Made by a program: the position numbers and the translations under genes. DNA of 64,000 nt, taken from Adiantum capillus-veneris (Eukaryota > Streptophyta > Polypodiopsida > Polypodiales > Pteridaceae). The stretch covers positions 127,054,817 through 127,118,816 of the forward strand of contig CM043958.1 of NCBI GenBank assembly GCA_014529385.2, given 5' to 3'. This document shows, piece by piece, positions 21,218 through 33,114 of this stretch. How positions within the stretch are numbered: position 1 is the stretch's first letter; every line of letters starts with the position of its first letter. The notes beneath the pieces were generated by a model that had not been told where the DNA came from, did no database searches, and was given only the letters and a program-made list of their open reading frames with translations.

Positions 21218-21660
21218 ATCATGCACTATGATCTTTGGTTCTTAAGTTCACGAGGAACTTGGGTTCTTGAGGGTCTTGGGTTTCTTGAGGTTCTTGAGGT
21301 TTTCTTTCGCTTGCAAACCGCGTTTGAGAAGGATCTTCTCTTCCCCCGAGTTCTACTCCTTTCTGCGGGCGCACCCCTTGGCGGCCTTGCGCTCACACCA
21401 AGGTTTCTTTTTCCCACCTCACGTCAATTGGCCGGCTGCTAAGTGCACGGTCCGCTCTCAATGAGTGAAAAGAGGCACAAGGGGAGGCTGGACAAGCCCT
21501 TCTTTCTTGGGATTCCTGTCACTCTTCAAAAACACGATTAGGAATCGACACGCCCAAGCGAACTTGGGTTTGTGCGACCTCAACAAGCAAAAAAAAATTA
21601 TGTGGTTCTTGTGGTTCTTTCCTTGAGTGATACAGAACACTGCCAAAGCTCTGATACCAA
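21218..21660 (-). other. Element D leader and primer-binding site
   Basis: This is the 5' leader of element D, cut off from its gag by element A. At its right end the minus strand reads TTGGTATCAGAGC (21648-21660), the initiator-Met primer site, directly inside the D 5' LTR. Confidence 0.8.
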
Positions 21661-22860
21661 TGTTAGGTGCAACGAAATGAATGTTTGCGCTTTGCTCAAG
21701 ATGAGTGCTCCGAACTGTGCTCAAGGTTCCTTTTGTTCTTATGGAAGGTAGAGCCTTCCGTTCTCAATGAGAGAATGCTATGATCACAAACAAAGTGAAT
21801 GGACACTGTGCGTGCAAGTGTATGAGACTGAGAGATAGAGAGAGAAGAGAGATACGACACGAGAGACGTTGTAAAACCCTCCTCCAAAGGCCCCACTCTC
21901 GTCTGCGAGAGTGGTCTACTTATGATTGCACAATCTGGTACAAATGGAATGCATGGGACTGATGCAAGTCTAGGCTATGTCGGCGATGACGACGATGATG
22001 ACGAGACCAACACTAGGGCTGAAATCTGCAATCTTTCTATTGTTGTCCAAAATCGCTATGGGCTGAAATTTGCGGCTAGTCGTAAAATGCTGATTTTGTG
22101 GCAGTTTCCTGTGGTTATTTGTCGCTGAAAATCTGCAGGTTTAGGGCTGAAAACTGAGGTCTCTTTAGGCTGAAAATTGATGGTCTTTCCGGGCTGAAAT
22201 CGTAGGCTCTTCATGGCTGAAAACGCTGCTCATACTTGCTGAAAATCGCCATGCTTGAATTGTCAAAAACGCTAGAGATGTGGGGATCAAAAACGCTAGG
22301 TGATGGGCTATGCCGGCGGTGAAGATCTGATGCAAAAACGCTATGCTTGAGACTTGCTGGCGATGGTGTGCTGATGCAAAAACGCCAGGCTGAGAGGTAT
22401 GGCGATGACTGCTTGTTGAAAAATGCCAGTGATGGGGATGTTTGCTTGGTGGGAAACCACCAAGGCTTGGTCTTGTTGAGAAGTTGCCTGTTGAGCAAGG
22501 TGCTCCTGCTGCCTCTTCTACCAAATAGTTCTAGCTCTAGTTTGCTTATATACAAACTTAGCAAAATTGCCCTACCTACTTTCCAACAAAAGTCACTTAA
22601 AAATAATAAGGGAAAAATGTCAAAAATAGGGAAAATAAGCTAAATGCACTGGAAAATTTCCCTGAAGGATTCTGATGGGAATGCTTATGATCATGTTGTG
22701 TGCAACCAGAGGATATGCATCTACACTAAGTGATTGGGCATGCACGGTCTACGAATAGACTCACAAAAGTGCCAGATCACTTCTAATCTAGATTGACTGG
22801 ATTGACTGAACCCTGATCATGTTGTAGCTTGTCCACGGACGCATAGGGTTGGATGTGTCA
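21661..22860 (-). repeat. Element D 5' LTR
   Basis: 1.2 kb, homologous to 10552-11782 throughout. It has the same GGGCTGAAA and AAAACGCTA repeats and a GAT/GAC trinucleotide stretch near 21985-22010. The outer edge ends GATGTGTCA, slightly shorter than the other copy. Left flank GTAAT and right flank GGTAT are imperfect, but the two flanks together match uninterrupted E sequence near 37247-37280. Confidence 0.88.
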
Positions 22861-23432
22861 GGTATTCTCTGTTTTGGACCGTTTCGAGTGGAGCAAGCAC
22901 GCCCACGCGTGTCTTAGGTGCTCCCGCAAGCAATGGGACAGTTCCCTTGTAAATCGGACGAGCTTTTGCGCGAAAAAACTCTCTGTTCTTGCATTGCTTC
23001 GCGATGGAACTTTGCGTACTTGAAGGGGATTGGCAATTAGCTAATCCGGTTCCTGTACAGAAGGCTCTTGCCTGGGCAAACGGGCATAAAACCCCCAGAA
23101 CTGTACATGGTCATCTAAGAAGCCCAACTAGAGGGGCATTACCATATGTGCAAAGGGGGGAGAGAGAGATGCGGGAGAGCAAATCGTCGCGCTACATAGA
23201 GCAAGGGAGAAGTCAAGCTTTCTATTAAAGCTGTGAGCACTTGCACCATAGTAACAGAGAATGGCCATTTTCAGGTCTCCGTTCCCTGTTCCCATCCCAA
23301 TTTCCCGTTTCGGATTCCCGTTCTATGTTTCAGACGTGAGTATTCAGAACAGGGAATGGCATTTCATGCAAGTTGCCATTCCCCGTTTCCCGTTCCGGGT
23401 AACTATGACTTGTACCCACTACTCACACAGTC

Positions 23433-23491
<59 letters not shown>

Positions 23492-23497
23492 GCGCCC
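22861..23497 (-). repeat. Element E 3' LTR, part 2, with (CT)n
   Basis: Resumes the E sequence (TTCTCTGTTTTGGACC) seen also at 37258-37275. It contains a (CT)n run at 23435-23489 and ends in the CGCCC target site of element C. Confidence 0.82.
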
Positions 23498-24174
23498 TGT
23501 CACAAACTGTTGACGTGTCAAAGCCTTGAAGAAGAGAGCCAACTTGTAGATGTTGGCCGAGGGGCCTAAACCGTAAGAAGAACAAGTAGAAGAAGAAGTC
23601 CTACCAACTTATGGGGACCTTGTCCGATGGGGCCTTAAGAGACATAAAGGATTAAAATAAAGCAGGACCCACACACACACTAAAGGAATTGCAAGAAACT
23701 GATGACGTGGCAAGTTTTCGAAGATTACGTTGATTGATGACGTGGCACGTTGTACGGAACTCCGCGTTTTGCGTTGGTTGCTGACGGGACAGCTGTACGG
23801 ATTTTTGTAAATTACGCTGGCAGCTTTTTGGCATTACTTTTGGATCAGAAGCTTTTGAGTTTTGAAGGTTTTTCACTGTAATTGCTTTTTAGGCCAAGGG
23901 CTTTTAAATATGAGGCTAGGGCTCATTCTTTGACATGCTTCCTGGAGAAGGTGCAGAGTTTGGAGTATCGGCTTGTACTGTGTTGATGCAATATAAAGAA
24001 ATACCCAAAGGGGCGCCAGGGTTTGGGGCCAATACTCTTTGGGGTGGAATTTCGCCACTCCGTGTCTCTTGTCGTCTCTCTCTCTCTCTCTCTCTCAATT
24101 CAATTGTTATTGAAGTACTAAAAGTTTGTTCAGTCTGTTCTTTTCTTTTGGCACGTGGTGCCCGTCTTGTGACA
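23498..24174 (+). repeat. Element C 5' LTR
   Basis: 677 bp, TGTCACAAACTG...CTTGTGACA. It includes the shared core (ATACCCAAAGGGGCGCC) after TATA-like ATATAAAG and a (CT)n run near 24073-24094 that the 3' copy lacks. Confidence 0.92.
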
Positions 24175-25647
24175 GTAGTATCAGAGCATCAGGCGTGTGC
24201 TTTTCTGAAATCATACCGGTCCCACCAAAGAGCAGACAGAGCAAGATCACACTTCCAAAGTTCATTGGAAATTTTAGCTTCGTGTTCCGACCCCTGACTT
24301 ATTAGCCACTCCCACCCTTACTTCATCGCGCATCGGGCGCGCTCCCGTCTTCACCGCTCATGTCTTACAGGGCATAAGCCATAAAGATCACTTGCAAGAG
24401 AAGGATCCAAGATTTGTTTCTAGTCACTGTTTTTCTCAAAAGCAGTGCCATGCAGATGTTGATGTCTAGAGCTACCAAGCCGCGCACTTCCAAGGACTTG
24501 GCAAGCTTTCAAGAAAAATTTTGCCTGAAGGTGTATGGTTTTTGACATCTTCCTTTGGAGTGCAACTTTTGGCAGAGTGGGGTATCCTAAAATGCTTGCC
24601 ATGGAAACCCTAGTAGATTCTAACTTGAAATTTCTCGACCTCTCTAAGTAGATGTCTCTTCACGAGCAGATGACCTTGGAGGTTTAGTACAATTGCTATC
24701 TTGGGACTACCATCGCCGCCAAAGAAACACTGTTTGTCCAAGAGCTGATGGATCATGCTGTGCTCGGCTACGACCCTATGGAATGAACCTAACCCTAATT
24801 TTTTTGGTGCAGGTTTCAGGGTGGAAAGTCAGTCGACTTTTTGAGCTCGACTGATGTCGAGATTGCTTTTTAAGTTTGAATTTTGTTTCAAAATCTTTTT
24901 GAGAACTTGTTTGGTGATCTTGTTTGGAATCTGTTTGAAATGGATGGTATCTGTTTTGGTGCCGATTTGAAATGTTTGACTCTGGTTTTAATACTGGTTT
25001 CAATGATTGGTGATTTTACTCCCGGGTGGAGTAGTGAGAAATGATGATTGAAAAGTGTTGTTGTTGTGACTCCCGGCCCGGACCTGGATGGTTATGCGTG
25101 AGGAGTATTAAGAAGTCTGAGCAGTGGTTACTCTCAGCACCTCCAAACGATGCAGGTTGCGGTCTGGGGGGCGTCTGGTTGTAAAAGGTCTCTATATCTC
25201 CCAGCCCAGACCTTTAGGTTATGCGGGGGGAGTGATGAGGGATCTCCCGGCCTCGACCTTGTTAGGTTATGCGGGAGGAGTGTTCATGCATATGTGAGCA
25301 TTTGTGTTGCATTGTGATGTGCCAACCATTGAATATTCCTAATTGGATGAGATTGCCTGGGTATGTAATTTTAATGCATCAAGACACCCGTGAAAGATCA
25401 ATACGGTCTGGGTGTGATGACTATTTTACTACGCCGGAATATCAAGAGTTCCGATTTGGACGAAAGGAGAAGCTAACTCCTTGATCAAAAGAGTAGAAAG
25501 GAGAAGCTAACTCCTTAACAAAAAGAGCAAACTGATTGTCCCTCGGAATGTCCCTCAGAATGACCCTTGGAAATTTTTGAACTAACTTGAGTTGTTTTAC
25601 AGATATGCTGTAATCGTGGACGATTACTCTCTTTCAAGAAGGGGAGA
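24175..25647 (+). mobile_element. Element C internal region: non-autonomous, no genes
   Basis: 1.47 kb between two LTRs with no coding domain. A primer-site relic TAGTATCAGAGC lies at 24177-24188 and a polypurine tract (AGAAGGGGAGA) abuts the 3' LTR. The whole element, 23498-26281, is 2,784 bp and flanked by perfect CGCCC repeats (23493-23497, 26282-26286). The internal sequence recurs in C', so it is a real non-autonomous family rather than a decayed single copy. It has stretches of (C/G)CCGG(C/G)CC...ACCTGGATGGTTATG type repeats near 25075-25265. Confidence 0.88.
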
Positions 25648-26281
25648 TGTCACAAACTGTTGACGTGTCAAAGCCCTGAAGAAGAGAGCCAACTTGCAGA
25701 TGCCGGCCGAGGGGCCTAAACCCTAAGAAGAACAAGTAACAGAAGAAGAAGTCCTACCAACTTATGGGGACCTCGTCTGATGGGGCCCCAAGAGACATAA
25801 AGGATTAAAATAAAGCAAGACCCACATACACACTGAAGGAATTGCATGGTACTGATGACGTGGCAGGTTTTCAAAAATTACGTTGACTGATGACGTGGCA
25901 GGTTGTACGGAATTCCGCATTTTGCGCTGGCTGCTGATGTGGCAGTTGTATGGATTTCCTTTTGGACCAGAACTTTTGAGTTTTGAAGGCTTTTCACTGT
26001 AACTGCTTTTTAGGCCAAGGGCCTTCAAATATGAGGCTAGGACTCATTCTTTGGCATGCTTCCTGGAGAAGGTGCAGAGTTTGGAGTATCTGCTTGTACT
26101 GTGTTGATGCAATATAAAGAAATACCACAAGGGGCACCAGGGTTTGGGGCCAATACTCTTTGGGTTGGAATTCCGCCACTCCGTGTCAGGTGTTGTCTCT
26201 CTCAGTTCAATTGTTATTGAAGTACTAAAAGTCTGTTCAGTCTGTTCTTTTCTATTGGCACGTGGTGCTCGTCTCGTGACA
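25648..26281 (+). repeat. Element C 3' LTR
   Basis: 634 bp, TGTCACAAACTG...CTCGTGACA, matching the 5' copy with small indels. Confidence 0.92.
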
Positions 26282-26641
26282 CGCCCCCTCCAGCTGAGGT
26301 GTCCTGTAGGTTGCTCTACAAGTGCCAAGTGTCTAGTTTGCCTCTTTTGAGTTAATTCCCTAGTACCCACCAACTTATAAGTGTAGCGAGGGTGCCTAAA
26401 TGACTTTGAACTGAGCCTAGACACCCTTTTACATCTTGGATTCCAGTGCCGATTGGCCCGACCAACTCGTGGTGACCTGCCCTTCCCGATTGCGGGTGAA
26501 ACTCTCGGTCGTCAGCCTTTTCACACTGGCCATATAATGTCCGGCCATTTGGAACTTCAAAACAAGGGTCCCAAAAATTAATTAAAAATCATCGGAAAGA
26601 AACCAACAACTCAAGCTAGAAATTGCCATGTCCTCGTGACA
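26282..26641 (-). repeat. Element E 3' LTR, part 3
   Basis: Starts with the CGCCC duplicate and ends TCCTCGTGACA. The last about 70 bp (from ATCATCGGAAAG) match the end of the right LTR at 37523-37577. The preceding part is absent from the right LTR, which has a deletion. Confidence 0.78.
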
Positions 26642-27545
26642 TACCACCCTCTTAAAATCGCAAACATCCTTGATTGCGTGCTATATATACATGCCATAGA
26701 TGATTTAGTGTGGTAAGCACTCTTTTATCATCGCATGTATCCACAAGAAAGACTGTCAAAACATGTGTACAAATGACTAAATGAGATCTTCATACTTTTG
26801 TCAAACAATGTACACTGCTATTGCATTGAATTCATGAGTGCATTTGATGTGCTAGTTCTATCATTACCCCTCATTTGCAGACGCTGGGTTGGGGCATAAG
26901 TAGGCTGTAACCTAAAGGCTTCAAGGTAAAGATGCAATACATTTGGTGACTCCGACAGTTCATGCTCTTCCATCCACTTTGCATCCATAAGTGGAGAGTT
27001 CTTGAACTTCACCACATAGCATCTTGCAACTTGTCCCTTAACATTTTACCGGTGCAAGAGGCTCTTGCCTCTGCAAACGAGCATTATTCCACAACTCTGT
27101 AGGCTCTAGCGTGCTACCCACAACCAAGTAAGCTCAAATTTCAAGATGATTCACCAGTGCGTCAAAGAATCCAAGCTATTGCCTCAGAGAATCGGCTGGC
27201 AGTGTGCCACGTGGCAAACCCACATCACTCCCGCAGAAGATCTAGTGGCCAGTCTATCACGGTGAGACCTCTCCCTATCTCATCTTGGTTCATACTTGCG
27301 AACCCTAAAAATGCAGCTAAAATTCAGCCCTAATTTGACCACTTTTTGGCAGGGCGAACGTTGAAAAGGTTATGTAGGAACATGCGGAATTTCTTGTCTG
27401 TCCTTTGAAGAGGAACCCTCTTCCCTGGTGTCGTCCGTCCTATCAGCCATAGGGTAATTTCAAGTTCATGTACTCTAGTGTCTTCACGAAACCAATCGAG
27501 GCTCACTTCTTGAGAAAAAGTGATTTTGTCCTGGCAACAGAACCA
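26642..27545 (-). pseudogene. Element E internal region, largely deleted
   Basis: Only 0.9 kb remain between the E LTRs. The minus strand holds the polypurine tract (26642-26660), then the pol C-terminus at 26818-27020 (VKFKNSPLMDAKWMEEHELS, chromodomain end, very like element F). At the far end are a gag start (about 27380-27490) homologous to element F's and a primer site reading TGGTTCTGTTGCCAGGAC (27528-27545). Everything between gag start and integrase tail is gone. Confidence 0.75.
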
Positions 27546-27732
27546 TGAAACCGGCCCGTAGGACGGTAGTCGTAGGCTTTCACCCGAAACTTTACTTTTA
27601 GACTTTAGGACACAAAGGAACTTCACGAATACTCCTGTGATTGGAATTCAACACCTCAAGACAAACCACGGCCTGGCAGCTAGAGTGCTATCAAGCAAAC
27701 AACGACACCAGGTTGGCCCCAAAGACTGGCGC
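27546..27732 (-). repeat. Element E 5' LTR, part 1
   Basis: Starts TGAAACCGGCCCGTAGGACG, parallel to 9646. It is interrupted at 27732 by element F inside the conserved CTGGCGC core and resumes at 36418. Confidence 0.85.
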
Positions 27733-29211
27733 TGAAACCGGCCTGTACTTTCATAAAGGGCGGTAGACTTAACTTCAAACCTTGATTTAGCTTTCACCCA
27801 TTATTAGTCGTCTATTCTACCTGTACTTTCAAGACACAACAAAGGGGAGAGGGATACAGGTTGCTAGATTGCACCTGTATGAGTAGACCGACACCAGATT
27901 GGCCCCTAACTTAGGCGCCCCTTTCGGTATTTCTTTATTGTTTAAAAGAGGGAATAAACGCTGTGGTTCCCTACAAGCTGCCCCACACAAGCTCGGCTGA
28001 ATTTCAACTGTTCCGGCCCAATTTCGGCAGCATAACTGTACTAGGATCCTTCACAATCAGTATTCCCACGCATGGAATGACTTTCCCGACGCATACGGGC
28101 ACTTTGCAAAACCTGGCGAGAATCTGCAGCATGCTGAATTCTCTGTTTTCAGCCCCGAAAATGCGCCAGATCACCTGTACAGCGGTCCCTTTGCGTCCCC
28201 GAACCTCTTGGGGGTATTAGGGTCCGTTTAGGGCCAAAACCCTAAACCTGTAAAAATACACAGCAGGCTGTAATTTACTGTTTCGGGCTGCGTTTCGCGT
28301 GCCGGTCGCATCCGTAGCAAGTCCTTGAGCTCCTGCACCTGTAGGGCTACTTGCCCTTTGAATCGGACGAGATTTCTGGCGTGAAACCTCTCCGAATTCA
28401 CCTGTACCTGCGGGGGATTAGCCGCTAGCTAATTCAATACCTGTGCAAGAGGCTCTTGCCTCGGCAATCGCGCATGAACCCACACAACTGTACATTGGTC
28501 AATTGAAAAGCCCACTAGAGGGGCATAACATACTGCCATAGGGGAGAGAGAGGGCAGTGCGAAGCGTGCAGGGCATCACTCCTGGCACTGCACTGTACAT
28601 AGGAGGGAAAGGAAGCACTCCATAGCTCTTATCCTGTGACCAAAATCTGAAAATGAGCCTCTCCCAGCTTCAAATTCAGCGCCACTTCTTGTTGCATGAG
28701 GAAAGTGCACCAGAAGGTGCCACTTGACACATTTACAAGCATTTTCCCGTTTCGGGGTTGTCGCCTAAAAATCTCCCAACCGGTTGCTCAGTTGACTTCA
28801 CGGCAGAGTAAGAAAATGTTCTCCTTGTCATTCCGGAGGTAATGACGTAAACACATTTTCAGGTCCCAAAATAGCAGTTCCCTAAATTTTAGGAGATGCT
28901 GCCATTGTATCTTTCTAGGTCATCTGACCCCCTTTGTACACTGCAGCCACACCCAAAACTGAAATGTAGCCTCTGTAGCAAAGGATTCCACTTTGGCTAG
29001 TCGATGACCCCACTGTGGCTAACCATAGTCTTTGTCCAACCTTAGTGCTCTCTCTTGCCCTCAGGCCTGGACTCCCTCTGGACAGTTCCACACTAGCTAT
29101 GCAATGCAGGGCAATTAGATTTCCCGAGGGGTGTTTCCAAAAAGTGAAAGTAAATAGATAATAAGAAAGAAATCAACAAAAAGGATAGATAGTAGTCACA
29201 CGCTGGTGACA
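27733..29211 (-). repeat. Element F 3' LTR
   Basis: 1,479 bp, TGAAACCGG...GGTGACA, nearly identical by eye to 34940-36417. It contains the shared core on the minus strand near 27905-27940. The 85-codon frame at 27963-28220, also in the other LTR, is LTR sequence. The minus-strand polypurine tract (plus TACCCCCCTCTT) starts at 29212. Confidence 0.95.
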
Positions 29212-29754
29212 TACCCCCCTCTTAAAATCTCAAACGTCCTCGTTTGCATCTATGTCGTACATGCTCACAGTCAACACTGATGTATTCAACACTTGTCGAC
29301 ACATGTACGACACATACATGCTCATTGTCAACCCTGGTGTATTGAACACCTCGTCAACACATGTATTGCCTGCGTGTGAACCCTGTCCCAATGACATAGT
29401 GGTAGCTTCGCACTCTGCCATTGCTTTGAGTCACTAACTTTCCAATGACAAAATGGTAGCTACACATTTTGCCACTGTCTTATAGTACACGTTGGATCTC
29501 GTAACACTTTCGAGCATACCCAAACCTACAGTTTAAGAATGCAGTTACACATGTACTCTTTAATAGAAGCAATTACTGTATTCTTGACAAACTGACAAGA
29601 AATACTCACTTCTATAGCACTAAGCACACTTTTGGACATTCCATAAGAGCAATTGCCAAACTGACAATCTGTACAGCTCTAACATTCATGTAACAGGTAT
29701 TTCATTTGAGCTCACTTTAAATACCATGTACATCATTTGTTTCAGAAGCCATTG
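29212..29754 (-). other. Element F 3' untranslated region
   Basis: Non-coding. It has a loose direct repeat of TACATGCTCA...GTCAAC...ACACATG units near 29265-29365. Confidence 0.7.
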
Positions 29755-31020
29755 TCACACTGACAATCCATGTAGCTTTGAAACTGAAGGGGTCAAGGTA
29801 GGTTGCAAATCGAAGGCTTCAAGGTAAAGTGATAACACAGTTGGTGACTCTGCAAGTTCACCTTCTTCCATCCACTTAGCATCCATTGGTGGATAGTTTC
29901 TGAACTTTACCAAGTAACGCCTAGCAACCTTGCCTTTCACTTTTCTTTCCTTATGTGCCAAAATCTGTTCGGGGACCAAGATCTCGTCAAGTTCCTCGAC
30001 TTCCGGTTGATCTTCAACTGGCATATCTTCTGGCACATCACCCACATAGGGTCTGAGAAGACTCACATGAAACGCATTGTGAATCTTCCAACTGTCAGGC
30101 AATTTCAGCCTATATGCAACATCACTGATTATGTCGCACACTTGAAAAGGCCCATAGTAACGCATGCTGAGCTTTGGAAACAGTCTTTCCTTGCCCTTCA
30201 TCTTCTTTAACCTTGCCTTTTCAAAGCGTAGAAGCACCCAATCACCAAGTGAAAATACCACTTCACGACGGTGACGATCAACTGCTTTCTTTTGCTTTGC
30301 CTGAGTCTTTTCTAAGGCCACCTTGACCTTCTTGTACATTTCATCCATGTCCTGAACATACTTATCTGCTTCAAATATCTTGTCCTTTGTATGCAGTATG
30401 GGAGGAACTTTCTTGCCACCTTCAACTATCTCAAAAGGTGCCTTGCCAGTTGATGAATGCACTGTATTATTGTATGCATACTCCACCAATGGCAAATACT
30501 GCTCCCACTTTCCTTTATGCTCTGACACATAGCACTTCAGCAGATCTAGGACAGTAGAATTTACCTCTTCTGACTGCCCATCTGTTTGAGGATGAAATGA
30601 TGAAGAGAATTTGAGCATTGTGCCCATATTCTCAAACAAGCCTCTCCAGAACAAACTTGTCATGCGTGGATCACGGTCGCTAACAATCGACTGTGGCATG
30701 CCATGATACTTGAAAATATTGCTCATAAACAAGCGTGCCATCTGATCTGGCTTTATCTTCTTCCTGACAGGAATAAAATGAGCCTGCTTGCTGAATCTGC
30801 AAATAATGGTCCAAATACCATCGTTTCTTGTCTGCGTTCTCGGAAGATCAAAGATAAAATCCATAGCAATACTTTCCCATGGTTTATCTGGAATAGGTAG
30901 TGGTTGCAATAACCCTGGTGCCTTTTGCCTGTCAAACTTGACCTTCTGGCAAATTAGGCATTCTCGCACAAAGGCATCCACATCTCTTCTCAATGTAGGC
31001 CAATACCGCTTTAACTGTAG
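29755..31020 (-). pseudogene. Element F integrase with chromodomain
   Basis: Minus-strand frame continuing pol after a frameshift near 31010. It has the end of the zinc-binding domain (CLICQKVKFDRQKA), the catalytic core with MDFIFDLP, SDRDPRMTSLFW and HPQTDGQSEEVN (the three acidic residues all present), GPFQVCDIISDVAYRLKLPD (GPY/F module) and a C-terminal chromodomain-like block RRYLVKFRNYPPMDAKWMEE. The last may guide insertion by binding modified histone tails, as in known chromoviruses. The reading from 31020 to the end is otherwise uninterrupted. Confidence 0.85.
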
Positions 31021-32800
31021 CATCGATACCACGATGCCCTGCATACGGTGGGACATGACTCTCTTCCATAACTTTGCGTCGCAATGGCTTTGTGACACAC
31101 AATCTGCCATGCATCATCATGAAGCCATCTTTGAGAAGATAGTGTTCATGACGTTGTCCATCCATTAGCTGCTCGAAGACCCTTGCAAAATCTTCATCAT
31201 TTGCATATTGTTCCCTCATATCATCAAGTGCATGATGATAAGGAATTGACACAGCTGATATTTGTGGCTTCCTTGACAAGGCATCAGCCACAACGTTCTT
31301 CTTGCCTTCCACATGCACAATCTGAAAATGGAACATGGACAAGATATTTGCCCATCGCATATGCTTCTCAGATAACTTTGTCTGTGTCAAGAAGTATCGC
31401 AAGGTCTGATGGTCCGTTTGGACAACGAAATCTGCACCTAGCAGGTAGTGTTTCCAACTTAAGAGCACATGAATCACAGCCAGTAACTCTTTCTCATAGA
31501 CCTGCATGCTCATCTCTGGCCCTTGCAAAATTTTGCTCTCATAGGCAACTACCCTGCCATCTTGTATTAGCAGTGCACCAATGCTACTACCACAGGCGTC
31601 ACACTGGACCACAAATGACTTCCTAAGATCTGGCAACACAATGATTGGATCTGAAGTCATCTTTTCCTTTAAGAGATTAAAAGCTGAAATCTCTTTCTGT
31701 GTCCATCTAAAGGTGACTGCCTTCTTTTGAAGAGCATGTAAAGGTGAAGCAATCTCAGCGAAATTTCGGATAAACCTTCTGTAATAGGAGCATAGTCCCA
31801 AGAAACTTCGGACATCATGCACCGTCTTCAAATCTGGCCATGACTTGATCGCTTCAACTTTTGCAGGATCCATTATGACACCATCCTTTGAGACAATGTG
31901 TCCCAGAAAGTGGATCTCTTCCAGAAAAAATTCACTTTTCTTCGCATTGATGAGCAACCTATGACTGCGTAGCTCTTTGAACACAATGGCCAAGTGATGC
32001 CTATGCTCCTCTTCATTCTTTGAGTAGACTATCATGTCATCAAAGAATGTACCAACAAATTGCCGGTGTGGACAGAAAATTCTGTCCATCATCCTATTGA
32101 ACATAGCAGGAGCATTTGTGAGACCAAAGGGCATCACTAAAAATTCGTAAAGGCCAAACGTCGTTCTAAAAGCAGTCTTGTGCACATCCTCTGATCTAAT
32201 GCGGATCTGATGGTACCCACTCTTTAGATCTATCCTGCTAAACATAGCTGCTGCTCCTAATTTGTCCAGAATATCATCAATTCTAGGTATAGGGAACCTA
32301 TTCTTGATGGTATTCTTGTTCAGTGCACGGTAGTCGATGCACATACACCATGAGCCATCCTTTTTCTGCAATAACAACACTGGAGAACAGAATGGGGGTG
32401 AACTGGGCTGAATCAGCCCCTTTTCTAACAGCTCCTGTACTTGGCCCATTATCTCTTTCTGCTGAGCCGCACTAACCCTGTACGGAGGCTTATTTGGTGG
32501 GCTACTTCCTGGCACCAAATCTATCGCATGGTCCTCGAGTCTCTCTGGCGGTAATTGAGACGGTAATGAATCGGAAAAACAGTCACTATATTGTTGTAAA
32601 AACATTGACCTTTCTTTATCTAGCACAGATAAATTTGATTCATCACAATTTGACACTTCACGTGCAAAAACCAAGTACGCAGAAAGATGCTTTTTCATTA
32701 CAGAAGTAATAGCAGAAGCTGATACAGTGGGAATAGACTCCCCTTTAAGCTTTACATCCAGGATGTGGGTCTTTCCCCTGCTCTGTACAGTGATCTTTTG
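31005..32800 (-). CDS. Element F RT, RNase H and start of integrase
   Basis: About 600 codons open. It starts with the pol linker (LDVKLKGESIP). RT follows with GSWCMCIDYRALNK, SRIDLKSGYHQIRI, MPFGLTNAPAMFNRMMD and FFDDMIVYS near residue 265 of the frame. RNase H starts at VVQCDACGSSIGALL and ends at VVADALSRK. The integrase zinc domain starts with HRGIDATVK. The frame is entered and left through frameshifts (near 32805 and 31010), so no full polyprotein can be made without two frame changes. Confidence 0.88.
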
Positions 32801-33114
32801 TTGTAGGCATCCATGATTCCTTGTACACGAAATAACCAAGGAATACCTAACAACACATCACATCCGTCCAGTGGCATGATGTAAAATTCTTCAGCATCTA
32901 CATAGGACTGGATATGTAGGCGCAACTTTCCAATGATGGGTGTCACAGCCTCTGTATGGCCAGGACATGCCAAACCTGCCTCTGCTGTATACCCCATCTC
33001 TTCAGGTCTGATTCCCAACATGGAAGCGAATTCTGGGGAAATGAAGTTGGCTTTGGCACCTGGATCAAAGAAGATAAGCAGTGTTTGATCCCTGACCTTC
33101 CCCATGCTCTGCAA
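32800..33114 (-). pseudogene. Element F protease
   Basis: Encodes FFDPGAKANFISPEFASMLG, with Pro at the middle of the usual D-S/T-G, then CDVLLGIPWLF. It is out of frame with gag upstream (shift near 33115) and with RT downstream; near 32805 an A run appears one base short. Confidence 0.8.

Noticed and set aside
22165-22564. Frames of about 117-119 codons matching a frame at 11095-11439
   Set aside because: They translate the GGGCTGAAA / AAAACGCTA repeat array in the two D LTRs; low-complexity LTR, not protein.
27963-28220. An 85-codon frame found twice (also 35170-35427) with almost the same sequence
   Set aside because: Both lie at the same place in the two LTRs of element F, so the repetition reflects LTR duplication; no domain or codon signal supports a protein.
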